Source: a bacterium (GTDB lineage Bacteria > Actinomycetota > Acidimicrobiia > Spongiisociales > Spongiisociaceae). From it: a stretch of 64,000 nucleotides of DNA. The stretch is taken from positions 1 through 64,000 of the forward strand of contig JAPOQZ010000166.1 of the NCBI GenBank assembly GCA_026710435.1, given 5' to 3'. The notes beneath the pieces were generated by a model. It was not told the DNA's origin, searched no databases, and was given only the letters and a program-made list of their open reading frames with translations. Below, piece by piece: positions 24,970 to 33,507 of the stretch. Position 1 is the stretch's first letter; the number at the start of each line of letters is the position of its first letter. The translations under genes and the position numbers were made by a program.

Positions 24970-25803
24970 GTGGGGGTTCGCGTGCCCGTAGACCTAAAGG
25001 ACTCGTCCACCGCTGCGCTGGTCGAAGTGGCCCTCAGCGTGGGCTTTGAAGAGTTCCACCGACTCATGCGTTACGAACTCGACGATCTGCATTCGAGGTA
25101 CTCCGACCGGTTTCCCAACGACGAGGAGAAGGCCCCGCACAAGCCGTTCATCGAGGAGCCCGACGGAGGTCTGGTTGCATTGCCATCCGCCAGCCCCATC
25201 ACCAACATCCGCCGCTGGTTCGGTAGCGAGGACGGAAGCCGGCTGATCCAGGTCCAACGCAACTGGTTCGCTCGCAACTGGCGTGTGACGGTCCAGGACT
25301 CCGGAAACGGGGCGATCCCCCTATACCCGGGGTACCCGGCGCTGCGCGCCGACTTCGCGGAGTCCCTGGGCAACTTCATTGACTTCGTAGAGGACACCAA
25401 CCTAGGAGGATTCAAGCCGCTCCAATGCGAGATCAGCTACCGCCTCCAACTTCAGGGAGGAGGTCTGTGGGACCATCCGGACGAGTTGCACCGTGTAGCC
25501 CAAATGTTCTCCGGGCGATCCGGCAACTACCTCCCGGGACTCGAGGCGATGCGGACCATCACCCAGTACGTGATCCCGGACGATGACGGCCGGCGCGTCG
25601 GTCGGCTCTACGGTCGGCTCGAAACCGCCCGCTCCAAGGACGGCACCGACTTCTTGATACTGACGGTGTTCGCGCGCGGCGCGCCGATCGGCGATGGCGT
25701 GGACGGCGTGTTCGCCTTTCTGGACACCGGACAGCAGTGGATCGTCAACGGGATACGTGACTTCCTGACACTTGAAGCCTCGGAGTGGTACGGCTTGGAC
25801 TAG
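24970..25803 (+). CDS. TIGR04255-like protein of unknown function
   Basis: A 277-residue soluble protein whose layout resembles the sporadic TIGR04255 family. It has an N-terminal VEVALSVGF strand, a central WFGSEDGSRLIQVQRNWFARNWR segment, and a C-terminal FLDTGQQWIVNGIRDFLT plus EWYGLD. No enzymatic motif is visible. Family function is not established. GTG at 24970 is the only sensible start. The gene stands between two repeat-bearing intervals and upstream of an unusual dehydroquinase fusion on the same strand. Confidence 0.7.
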   Translation: MGVRVPVDLKDSSTAALVEVALSVGFEEFHRLMRYELDDLHSRYSDRFPNDEEKAPHKPFIEEPDGGLVALPSASPITNIRRWFGSEDGSRLIQVQRNWFARNWRVTVQDSGNGAIPLYPGYPALRADFAESLGNFIDFVEDTNLGGFKPLQCEISYRLQLQGGGLWDHPDELHRVAQMFSGRSGNYLPGLEAMRTITQYVIPDDDGRRVGRLYGRLETARSKDGTDFLILTVFARGAPIGDGVDGVFAFLDTGQQWIVNGIRDFLTLEASEWYGLD

Positions 25804-25896
25804 TTGGGTTAGTTGTTGATGGCTAGTTAACATATGATGACATAAACTAACAACTGGCAAAGAACAACCAGAACCCACCGACTACGCTGGCCGATC

Positions 25897-27036
25897 ATGC
25901 GGATCCTGCTCCTCAACGGCCCCAACCTCAATTTGCTCGGAACCCGCGCGCCCGAGGTGTACGGGGCAACGACCCTGAGGGAGGTAGAGGAGTTGTGCCG
26001 ATCCCGAGCGGAGGAGTACGGACACCGCTTGGACGCCTACCAGTCCAACCACGAGGGAGACCTCATCGACGCGATCCAGGGTGCTCGCCACTCACACGAC
26101 GCCATCGTATTCAATCCCGGTGCGTACACCCACACCAGCTACGCGCTCCACGACGCCATCGAAGCGGTGGGGGTTCCTGCGATCGAGATACACATCTCCA
26201 ACGTCCGCGAGCGAGAACCTTGGCGACGCATCTCGAGAACCGAACCCGCTTGCGTGTACCAGATATTCGGCAGGGGTGTGTCCGGTTACCTGGCGGCGAT
26301 CTCCCATCTCCACTACCGGGCTGCCCAGCCTCCTACAACACTCCCCTACGGGACGCACGACGACCAGGTGGGAGACCTGCGCCTTCCCGATCGACCCGGG
26401 CCACACCCCGTCGCTGTCCTGGTCCATGGAGGAGGATGGACCGGGCCCTTTACCCGTGACACGATGGACGGCATGGCTGTCGGTCTTGCCGGGACCGGTC
26501 TCGCCACCTGGAACATCGAGTACCGACGCATCCCGCCTGTCGGCGGATGGCGCGACACCATGGCGGATGTGGTGGCAGGCCTCGACAGCCTCAGCACGTT
26601 CGCTGACCGGTACCCCCTCGACCTCGACAACGTGACAGTGGTAGGACATTCGGCCGGGAGCCAACTCGGCTACTTCGCAGCCCGGCGCGCGACCTTCGGG
26701 CCTGCGAGGTTCGTGTCGCTGGCCGGGATGCTCGACCTGCGCGGACTCGGATCCGGCTTCGACGACCTGCTGTCCGGGTTCTTGGGGAACGACCTAGGAA
26801 CCTGTCTCGACCAGATAGACCCGATCGGAGCCCTCCCGCTAGATCTACCCATCGTGGTGGTGCATGGCGGGAGCGACAACGCCGTGAGTCCAGTACAGAG
26901 CCGCCGGTTCACGGAGGAAGCCCTGATGGCCGGCGACCGAGTCCGCCTGGTCGAGATAGATGCGGCCGGACACGAGGACCTCATCGATGCTCGCGCACCC
27001 TGGTGGGACACAGTCGCGGCCGTCTGCCGGGCCTGA
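25897..27036 (+). CDS. Type II 3-dehydroquinase fused to an alpha/beta hydrolase
   Basis: A 379-residue fusion. Residues 1-143 are a complete AroQ-type dehydroquinase: LLLNGPNLNLLGTR with the catalytic Tyr in PEVYG, NPGAYTHTSYALHDAI, the active-site His in EIHISN, and the closing GRGVSGYLAA. Residues about 150-379 are an alpha/beta hydrolase with oxyanion loop HGGGW, nucleophile elbow GHSAG, acid region VVHGGSDNAVSP, and catalytic His in AAGHED. The linker is short and there is no internal stop or likely second start. The first half makes 3-dehydroshikimate; the ester substrate of the second is unknown. Confidence 0.9.
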   Translation: MRILLLNGPNLNLLGTRAPEVYGATTLREVEELCRSRAEEYGHRLDAYQSNHEGDLIDAIQGARHSHDAIVFNPGAYTHTSYALHDAIEAVGVPAIEIHISNVREREPWRRISRTEPACVYQIFGRGVSGYLAAISHLHYRAAQPPTTLPYGTHDDQVGDLRLPDRPGPHPVAVLVHGGGWTGPFTRDTMDGMAVGLAGTGLATWNIEYRRIPPVGGWRDTMADVVAGLDSLSTFADRYPLDLDNVTVVGHSAGSQLGYFAARRATFGPARFVSLAGMLDLRGLGSGFDDLLSGFLGNDLGTCLDQIDPIGALPLDLPIVVVHGGSDNAVSPVQSRRFTEEALMAGDRVRLVEIDAAGHEDLIDARAPWWDTVAAVCRA

Positions 27037-27088
27037 CAGCGGCGGAAGTCGCACGAAGGCGGCTCATGTCAGCAGTCGGAGTGACGGA

Positions 27089-30000
27089 TCAGGCGACCAC
27101 TCCGGCACCCAGAAGGTTGCGTATCTCGGCGTAGAGAGATGATGTCAGCTCCACGCGAAACTCATCGTCGAGACGGAGCAACCTGCCGTACCCGTTCGAG
27201 TCCATATGGATGAATACCGGGGCCGAACCCGGGTGGTTGATGAGAATGTCCTTGAGTCTGCCGACAGTGAGGGGCGATAACACCTCGGCGGAGAGGCTTA
27301 GGCGCAGGTCCTGGTCGGCTTCCAGATCCGGTTCCGTTATGCGGGATGCCCGAACCTTCAGGCCATCGCCGGAACTGTTCAGCCTGCCCTCCACAACGAG
27401 GATCGCATCGTCCCTGATGAGTGCACCGGCCTGCTCCATCGTCCTGGGGAAGGTCACGACCTCGATCGTGGTCTCCAGGTCCTCGAGGTTGAAGAAGGCC
27501 ATCGGCTCTCCTCCCCTGGTGAACCTGCGCGTTATCCCGCTTACGATCCCACCGACCGTAACCATGGCTCCGTCCGCCTGATCCCTGAGGCCGGAGATCG
27601 TGGAGGTGGTGAAGCGCTGGATAACAGAGCTAAGGCCCAGCAGAGGATGGCCCGACACGTACAGACCCAGCATCTCCTTCTCGAACCCGAGCAGGGTCTT
27701 CTTGTCCCACTCCTGATCCGGGATCTGTACCGGATCGAGTTCAGGTGCCCCGGTGGAGCCATCGAAGAGGCTGAACTGGCCCCTGTCCTCCTGCCGCCGC
27801 CGACCCAGGGTCTCCTCCAGAGCCAACTCGAATGCGAGGAATAGGCCCTTGCGCGGATGGCCGAGGCCGTCGAAGCCCCCCGCCTTGATGAGGGAACCCA
27901 CCACTCGCTTGTTCAGCACCTGGGTGTCCACCCGATCGGCGAAGTCCTGGAAGTCGGAGAACGGGCCGCCCTCATTGCGGGCTTCGACGATCCTCTCGAC
28001 AACTCCCGAGCCCACGTTGCGCACCGCGGACAGTCCGAACACGATCCTTCCTTCCCGGACGGTGAAGTCACTCTCCGCAGCGTTGACCGAGGGAGTAGTC
28101 ACGTCGATCCCCATCGTCCGGCACTCGTTGAGGTAGAGGGCGGTCTTGTCCTTGTCCCGCCGCACCGAGGTGAGGAGGGCTGCCATGTACTCCGCCGGAT
28201 GGTGGACCTTCAGGTAGGCGGTCTGGTAGGCGATAAGCCCGTATGCGGCACTGTGGGACTTGTTGAACCCGTACCCTGCGAACCCTTCGATGGATTCGAA
28301 GAGTTCCGTTCCGAATCGAGCCTCGTTGCCGTTGGTCACCACGCCGGAGACGAACTTGTCGCGCTCCTTGCGCATGATCTCCGGGATCTTCTTCCCCATC
28401 GCTTTCCGAAGGGCGTCGGCATCGGCCATCGAGTAACCCGCTATGTCGCGGGCGATCTGCATGACCTGCTCCTGGTAGATCATCAGCCCGTAGGTCTCCC
28501 GGAGCACCCCTTCCGTCGCCGGATGCGGGTACTCGACCTTCTTGCGCTGGTTCTTGCGATCCGCGTAAGCGTTGTGCCAGTCGTTGGACATGGGACCGGG
28601 CCGGTAGAGGGCTACCAAGGCGACCATGTCCTCGAACCGGTCTGGTTTCAGGCTGCGGATCAAGGCCCGCATCGCCGTCCCCTCGAGCTGGAACACACCG
28701 ATGGTGTCTCCGCGGCAGAGCATGGCGTACGTCTCGGGATCCGCGAGATCCACCCGGTCGATGTCCGGGCGACTTCCGGTTCCTCTCTCGATCAGATCGA
28801 GGGCCCGGTCTATGGTCGAGAGGGTCCGTAACCCGAGGATGTCCATCTTGAGGAGGCCCAACTCCTCGATGGCATGCATCTCGAACTGGGTGACCACCTC
28901 GGCGTCCTGCCCCTTCTGTTGCAGGGGCACCAGTTCGTTGAGCGGCTTGGGAGAAATGACCACCGCGGCGGCGTGGATCGAGTCCTGGCGTCTGAGTCCC
29001 TCAAGCTTCCGTGCCGTGTCCAGCACCGGACGAACGTCTTCGTCGTTACGGTACGCCTCCCTGAGCCCGGCGGCATTGGTGTGCCAGTCCTTCACCACCT
29101 GCTGAGCATCGTCATCCGGAGGCTCGAAGCAGATCTCCAACGACGCTTCCCTACCCAGGACAGCAGGAGGCATCAGCTTGGCGAGCCGATCGCCGAGGGC
29201 ATAGGGAAGACCACGGACCCGGGCCGAATCCCGGATGGCCTGCTTGCCCTTGATGGTCGAGAACGTGACGATCTGGGCGACATGGTCAGATCCGTACTTC
29301 TCCGCCGCGTACTTGATCACTTCCCCCCGGTAGCGTTCGTCGAAGTCCATGTCTATATCGGGCATCTCCCGACGGCCCGGATTGAGGAAGCGTTCGAAGA
29401 TCAGGCCGTACTTCAAGGGATCGAGGTCGGTGATCCCCAGCGAATAGGAAACGATCGAACCGGCCGCTGATCCCCGTCCTGGCCCGGTCCGTATGCGGCG
29501 TTCCTTCGCGTAACGGATCAGATCCCAAACGATGAGGAAGTAATCGGGGAATCCCATTTCCTCGATGATCTTGAGCTCGTGCTCGATCCGTGCCCCCACC
29601 GTTCCCCCCAAATCACCCCCGTATCGTTCACGCGCACCCTCCAGCACGAGTTCCCGCAGGTAGGACACGGACGTGTGCCCATCGGGGACCTTGAAGTGCG
29701 GCAACAACAACTGGTTGAAGTCGAGCCGGACCTCAGCACGTTCGGCAACCCACAACGTGTTGTCGCAGGCACCCGGAAACTCGTCGGAAGGGAAAAGGGC
29801 ACGCATCTCCCGAGCCGTCTTGAGGTAGTACTCGGACCCCTGGAACTTCAGCCGACCGGACTCCTCAATCAGCGATCCGGTCTGGATGCACAGCAGGACA
29901 TCATGGGCCTCGGCTTGTTCGCGCCGGACGTAGTGGGTGTCGTTGGTGGCGAGAAGCGGCGCCTCGATGCGACGGGAGATGTCGAGGAGGTCCGGCAGGA

Positions 30001-30598
30001 TCCTTCGCTGGCTCTCCATACCATGATCGTGCAGTTCTATGAAGAAGCGGTCCTTTCCGAATATGTCCTGGTAGGTACCGGCAGCCTTCACCGCCGCGTC
30101 GACATCGCGCGCTCCTCCGGCGTTCCCCTCCTCCCTGGAAGCGTCCGGGTCCAGGAGTTGGGGAACATGTCCCCCGAGACAGCCGGACGTGGCGATGATG
30201 CCGCTGGAATACTGGGCCAGCAGTTCCAGATCCATGCGGGGCTTGTAGTAGTAGCCCTCGAGGTAGGCCCGGCTCACCAACTTCACGAGGTTGTCGTAGC
30301 CGGTCTGGGTTTCCGCGAGCAGGGTCATGTGGTACCGGACGTTGTCCGCCCTGGAGGGTCGGTCGAAGCGGGATCCGGGGGTCACGTACGCTTCGACACC
30401 AAGGACGGGCTTCAGGCCGGCGCCTGTGACCGCCTTGTAGAAATCGACCGCGCCGTACAACACCCCGTGATCGGTCAACCCGATCCCTGTCTGGCCATCC
30501 CTGACGACCGCCTCCACGGCATCCTGGATGCGTGTGGCGCCGTCGAGCATCGAGTACTCGCTATGAACGTGGAGATGTACGAAGTCGCCGCCCGGCAT
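27089..30598 (-). CDS. dnaE: DNA polymerase III alpha subunit (DnaE1 type)
   Basis: A 1169-residue replicative polymerase catalytic subunit. The N-terminal PHP domain starts at FVHLHVHSEYSMLDG and includes IGLTDHGVLYG. The palm has PDIDMDF (about residue 412), giving two catalytic aspartates. GFNKSHSAAYGLIAYQTAYLK marks the fingers/thumb helix-hairpin region, and the C-terminal OB fold begins near VTVGGIVSGITRRF. Length and domain order fit DnaE1 rather than DnaE2/ImuC. ATG at 30598 has AGGCAGG directly upstream. It is convergent with the AroQ fusion. Confidence 0.97.
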   Translation of the reverse strand: MPGGDFVHLHVHSEYSMLDGATRIQDAVEAVVRDGQTGIGLTDHGVLYGAVDFYKAVTGAGLKPVLGVEAYVTPGSRFDRPSRADNVRYHMTLLAETQTGYDNLVKLVSRAYLEGYYYKPRMDLELLAQYSSGIIATSGCLGGHVPQLLDPDASREEGNAGGARDVDAAVKAAGTYQDIFGKDRFFIELHDHGMESQRRILPDLLDISRRIEAPLLATNDTHYVRREQAEAHDVLLCIQTGSLIEESGRLKFQGSEYYLKTAREMRALFPSDEFPGACDNTLWVAERAEVRLDFNQLLLPHFKVPDGHTSVSYLRELVLEGARERYGGDLGGTVGARIEHELKIIEEMGFPDYFLIVWDLIRYAKERRIRTGPGRGSAAGSIVSYSLGITDLDPLKYGLIFERFLNPGRREMPDIDMDFDERYRGEVIKYAAEKYGSDHVAQIVTFSTIKGKQAIRDSARVRGLPYALGDRLAKLMPPAVLGREASLEICFEPPDDDAQQVVKDWHTNAAGLREAYRNDEDVRPVLDTARKLEGLRRQDSIHAAAVVISPKPLNELVPLQQKGQDAEVVTQFEMHAIEELGLLKMDILGLRTLSTIDRALDLIERGTGSRPDIDRVDLADPETYAMLCRGDTIGVFQLEGTAMRALIRSLKPDRFEDMVALVALYRPGPMSNDWHNAYADRKNQRKKVEYPHPATEGVLRETYGLMIYQEQVMQIARDIAGYSMADADALRKAMGKKIPEIMRKERDKFVSGVVTNGNEARFGTELFESIEGFAGYGFNKSHSAAYGLIAYQTAYLKVHHPAEYMAALLTSVRRDKDKTALYLNECRTMGIDVTTPSVNAAESDFTVREGRIVFGLSAVRNVGSGVVERIVEARNEGGPFSDFQDFADRVDTQVLNKRVVGSLIKAGGFDGLGHPRKGLFLAFELALEETLGRRRQEDRGQFSLFDGSTGAPELDPVQIPDQEWDKKTLLGFEKEMLGLYVSGHPLLGLSSVIQRFTTSTISGLRDQADGAMVTVGGIVSGITRRFTRGGEPMAFFNLEDLETTIEVVTFPRTMEQAGALIRDDAILVVEGRLNSSGDGLKVRASRITEPDLEADQDLRLSLSAEVLSPLTVGRLKDILINHPGSAPVFIHMDSNGYGRLLRLDDEFRVELTSSLYAEIRNLLGAGVVA

Positions 30599-30789
30599 CC
30601 TGCCTAACCTCGCCCTATGCCAACTGGTAGTGGCCGGTCAGGGGCACCCGGTAGGGAATGACCTTAGCGTCACCCGAGGACGGCTTGTGCTCGGGAGGGT
30701 CCTGTCCATTCCGAGGAAACTGCTGGAGCCCCTTGCTGTCCCGACGCTCGATGACAAGACCCGTGATGAGCGGACGGATGGACAACCCT

Positions 30790-30895
30790 CCAGGAGGTGC
30801 CGAGCAGTCCACCAGCGGCCTGCCAATCGCCAGCATACCTCCCGGGTCGGCGGGCGGCGGGCCCGAGCAAATCGTCATTCGTCAGCACCCTTTAC
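30790..30895 (-). repeat. 107-bp MITE-like palindromic element, copy C
   Basis: Runs from CCAGGAGGTGCCGAGCAGTC to GTCATTCGTCAGCACCCTTT, with the inner AGCGGCCTGCCAATCGCC and GGCGGCGGGCCCGAGCAA matching copy D in the same orientation. Its right 20 bp lies inside the rluD frame and supplies that gene's last codons and stop. The remainder fills the gap between rluD and dnaE. Confidence 0.85.
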
Positions 30896-31846
30896 CGCTC
30901 GGTCGTGACCAGGAAGGCTTCCGAGGACCGGCCTGCCGAGCGCGGCAAGGCTTGATCGAAGGTCAGGAGGAAGGGCCGCGGTAACATCGAGGACCGCTCC
31001 AGTGACTGGATGGGAGAACCTCAGCCGCCGGGCATGGAGCCAGACCCTGCCGGGATCCACACCGGAACCTGCCGGTCTTCCGTAGACGGGATCGCCCACA
31101 AGGTGCCGCCCGATGGATTCCATATGGACCCTTATCTGGTGGGTCCTCCCCGTTTCCAGGCGCACTTCGAGAAGGCTCAGCGATGGTCGGGACCAGTTCG
31201 CCAGCCTCCGGTAGTGGGTCACCGCCGGCTTGCCTGCCGGACCCACGAAGCGCCGCGCCCTGCGCCGGTCGATGGGCGCTTCGATGGTTCCTGCCACGAC
31301 ATGGAACGAGCCATGCACGAGGGTCAGGTACTCCCTCCTTACCGCCCGAGCGGCCAGGGCACTACCCAGAGCCCGGTGGGCATCCGGATGCAGGGCAACA
31401 GTCATCACCCCGGAAGTGTCCTTGTCGAGGCGGTGGACAATACCCCAGCGTGGGTAGTCCCCTACACCTTCTACCTCAGGCCAGCGGTCGAGGATCGCAG
31501 ACACCAGCGTGCCGCGGCGGTGCCCGGGGCCCGGATGGGTCACCATCCCGGCAGGCTTGTTCACGACTGCCAGGTGGGAATCCTCAAACAGGACGTCGAG
31601 CGGAATGGGTTCGGGTCGGACCACTCGAGGACGGTCCGGAATGAACCAGACCCCGTCCCCGGCTGCAACCCGGGTCCTAGGTAGTACGCGTGGCCCTCCG
31701 GTCTCCGAAGATCTCCCGGCTTGGCCGGTCTCGATCAACCTCCTTGCTCGGCTACGGCTCAGGTCCCCCAGTCGAGCCAGGGCGTAGTCCAGCCTCGCTC
31801 CGTCCATCTCCGCCGGGACCGTCAGCTGTCTTGTCTGGCTGCCCAA
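30875..31846 (-). CDS. rluD: RluD-family 23S rRNA pseudouridine synthase
   Basis: A 323-residue pseudouridine synthase. The N-terminal S4 RNA-binding domain (ARLDYALARLGDLSRSRARRLIETG) is followed by the catalytic domain with Asp in VHRLDKDTSG and the conserved LETGRTHQIRVHM. RluA/RluD enzymes isomerise uridines in 23S rRNA. The TTG start at 31846 overlaps the lspA end by 25 nt, a common pairing in bacteria. The last few codons (about KGADE) and the stop come from a MITE-like repeat, so the native C-terminus may have been replaced. Confidence 0.93.
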   Translation of the reverse strand: MGSQTRQLTVPAEMDGARLDYALARLGDLSRSRARRLIETGQAGRSSETGGPRVLPRTRVAAGDGVWFIPDRPRVVRPEPIPLDVLFEDSHLAVVNKPAGMVTHPGPGHRRGTLVSAILDRWPEVEGVGDYPRWGIVHRLDKDTSGVMTVALHPDAHRALGSALAARAVRREYLTLVHGSFHVVAGTIEAPIDRRRARRFVGPAGKPAVTHYRRLANWSRPSLSLLEVRLETGRTHQIRVHMESIGRHLVGDPVYGRPAGSGVDPGRVWLHARRLRFSHPVTGAVLDVTAALPPDLRSSLAALGRPVLGSLPGHDRAVKGADE

Positions 31847-32301
31847 AGGAGCATCACCACACCGATCGTTATGGCCGAATCAGCCACATTGAAGTTGGGC
31901 CAGAAGCTGAAGTCTATGAAGTCGGTAACCGCTCCGCTCAGTCCGGGACCGTTAACGATCCGGTCCGCCAAGTTGCCCGTGGCGCCACCGAGCACCAGGG
32001 AGAACCCTGCAAGTTCCAGCCTGCTCCCCGTTCGTTCAACCAAGACGAAGATAGCGACACAGGCCAGGATGGCGGCCGCTCCGAGCCACGGCCCGAAGCC
32101 CTGGAACAACGAGAAAGCCGATCCGGAGTTCTCCGCCAGGTGGAAGCGCAGGAAACCCGGCATCACTTGGATGTCCCGGCTGGCAAGCTCCGAACGTGCC
32201 CAGGCTTTGGTCAACTGGTCGGCGACAACTACAACACCGGCGATCAGGCCGGCTCTGATCCTTCGGGGGGTCAGCGCCGCCGAGAGGCGCACGTCACGCA
32301 C
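31822..32301 (-). CDS. lspA: Lipoprotein signal peptidase II
   Basis: About 159 residues, the usual length for LspA. The four membrane segments and signature motifs are present: VVVADQLTKAWA, LAENSGSAFSLF, GGATGNLADRI with the first catalytic Asp, and FNVADSAITIG with the second. It cleaves signal peptides of diacylated prolipoproteins such as the importer lipoprotein in this window. GTG at 32301 is chosen for family length; the frame stays open to an ATG at 32364, deep inside the upstream gene. It overlaps that gene by about 30 nt. Confidence 0.93.
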   Translation of the reverse strand: MRDVRLSAALTPRRIRAGLIAGVVVVADQLTKAWARSELASRDIQVMPGFLRFHLAENSGSAFSLFQGFGPWLGAAAILACVAIFVLVERTGSRLELAGFSLVLGGATGNLADRIVNGPGLSGAVTDFIDFSFWPNFNVADSAITIGVVMLLWAARQDS

Positions 32302-32648
32302 AGACTCGTATGTGGGAGTACCCTCAGGCGCGCCACGGGGATAGGTCGGCCACACACCCGACATGTCCCGTAGGTGCCATCCTCCACGGCCTGCCTCGCC
32401 TGGATGACCTGAGAGAGTATGTCGCGCGTGTTGCGGTCCACAGACAGCTCCTTCTCGAACTCGAACGCCATCGAACCACCCTCTGCAGAGTCCGGATCCG
32501 GCCTGCGTTCGGCTGCCGTCTCTGCGTTGCGCACCTCGGAGCGCTCGGCTTCGTGTTCGGCTATTACTGCTCTCAGCTGTCGTTCCTTCTCCTCGAGGAG
32601 CTTCTTGAACCGGTTCATTGTCGACTCGGCCAGCTTACGAGTCGCCAT
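32271..32648 (-). CDS. DksA/TraR-family zinc-finger protein
   Basis: About 125 residues. A long charged coiled coil (NRFKKLLEEKERQLRAVIAEHE onward) precedes a C-terminal four-cysteine zinc finger, TCRVCG and SLCVTC. DksA/TraR relatives insert the coiled coil into the RNA polymerase secondary channel, and the coiled-coil tip here has the acidic stretch around PDPDSAEGG. ATG at 32648 is preferred because GGAGG lies 8 nt upstream. It heads the operon with lspA and rluD, a pairing seen widely in actinobacteria. Confidence 0.88.
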   Translation of the reverse strand: MATRKLAESTMNRFKKLLEEKERQLRAVIAEHEAERSEVRNAETAAERRPDPDSAEGGSMAFEFEKELSVDRNTRDILSQVIQARQAVEDGTYGTCRVCGRPIPVARLRVLPHTSLCVTCASRRR

Positions 32649-32720
32649 CTCAGCCACCTCCGTGCGTCGTTACGGAAGCCGCGAAGGTAGCACGTCGGGA
32701 GAGCATGCGTGCCGGAAAGG

Positions 32721-33038
32721 TCATCGGTGACCGAGAAGGGAGATAGTCCGGCCCACATCATCGGGGTTCGCGTCCCTCAGCAGCATGCGCTTGAAACGGC
32801 TGCTCGCTCCCGCCGGCAGGTCTACACGGCACCCGAAGAGTCTCGACAAGAGTCCCGCTACCGCCCGGTTGGCACGACCTCCCTCCGGGCGTGCGGTCAC
32901 CCGAACGCGAATGCACGTTCCGTGCTGACCGACGACTTCGTTCCGCGAAGCACCCGGGGTCACCAGCACTTTGAGGGTCACTCCGCACGGATGGTCCCGG
33001 ATCAAGTAATCCAGCGACGATCTGTCGTGATCGGGCAA
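32721..33038 (-). CDS. DUF167 (YggU-like) protein
   Basis: A 105-residue protein of the DUF167/YggU family: LKVLVTPGASRNEVVG, then IRVRVTARPEGGRANRAVAGLLSRLFG, and a late ASSRFKRMLLRDAN. The family fold is a small alpha/beta domain without an assigned biochemical role. The start is TTG at 33038 and is uncertain; the conserved part begins near residue 18. It lies just upstream of the DksA/TraR-type gene on the same strand. Confidence 0.85.
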   Translation of the reverse strand: MPDHDRSSLDYLIRDHPCGVTLKVLVTPGASRNEVVGQHGTCIRVRVTARPEGGRANRAVAGLLSRLFGCRVDLPAGASSRFKRMLLRDANPDDVGRTISLLGHR

Positions 33039-33225
33039 GAGGCACCTCCATCCTGGAATCCGTCAATCGAGAGTTGCTCTCCGGTCGATCTGAACGATGA
33101 CCCGAGTCGCGCCCCGAGTAATCGTAACGGTCGGCAGGCCGGCAAACCACCTACGGTCGAGTCCGGGGAATTCTCCACGAGCGGCGAGGATCGGTGGAAA
33201 TGGCTTGCCCGGCCCGTACTAGCCT

Positions 33226-33346
33226 TCCCGTCTCGGAACGGCGCGACGTTCACGCGGTGGGTGAAGACCTACCCGGTCGCGAATGATGTGGGTGTTGTGG
33301 CATGCTGCCGTGGGTGTGTCTGGAAAACATGGAGAGTCAGGGCTAG
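33226..33346 (+). repeat. Family-2 interspersed repeat, copy 2
   Basis: About 121 bp from CCCGTCTCGGAACGGCGCGA to GAGAGTCAGGGCTAG. The reverse complement of 60001-60118 aligns along its whole length (shared CCCGTCTCG, CGGCGCGAC, TGGCAT and GGGTCTGGAAA-type blocks). It is followed 35 nt later by MITE copy D. Confidence 0.8.
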
Positions 33347-33381
33347 TACGATCCCGGACACCACCCGATGGCGGCAACGAT

Positions 33382-33488
33382 CTAGGAGGGTGCTGAGCAA
33401 TCCACCAGCGGCCTGCCAACCGCCGGCAAAATGCCTGGGCTGGCGGGCGGCAGGCCCGAGCAATCGTCATTGTTCAGCACCCTCCTAG
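33382..33488 (-). repeat. 107-bp MITE-like palindromic element, copy D (best preserved)
   Basis: Both ends are intact: CTAGGAGGGTGCTGAGCAAT and ATTGTTCAGCACCCTCCTAG, matching as inverted repeats at 19 of 20 positions and each ending in CTAG. The inner arms GCGGCCTGCC and GGCGGGCGGCAGGCC also pair. No reading frame of note. It ends 19 bp before the ileS start. Confidence 0.9.
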
Positions 33489-33507
33489 CTTTCCAGCGTG
33501 AGGAGCA

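Noticed and set aside
27857-30607. Long reading frames (324 and 342 residues) antisense to dnaE
   Set aside because: They mirror the high-GC codon pattern of dnaE, contain no recognisable domain, and are the usual shadow frames.
30875-30895. rluD as a broken gene because it ends in a repeat
   Set aside because: The S4 domain, the catalytic HRLDKDTSG motif and the RTHQIR motif are complete and the length is normal, so only the tail is affected.
33347-33507. A T-box riboswitch upstream of ileS
   Set aside because: No TGGN-type T-box consensus or specifier-stem arrangement could be found by eye.
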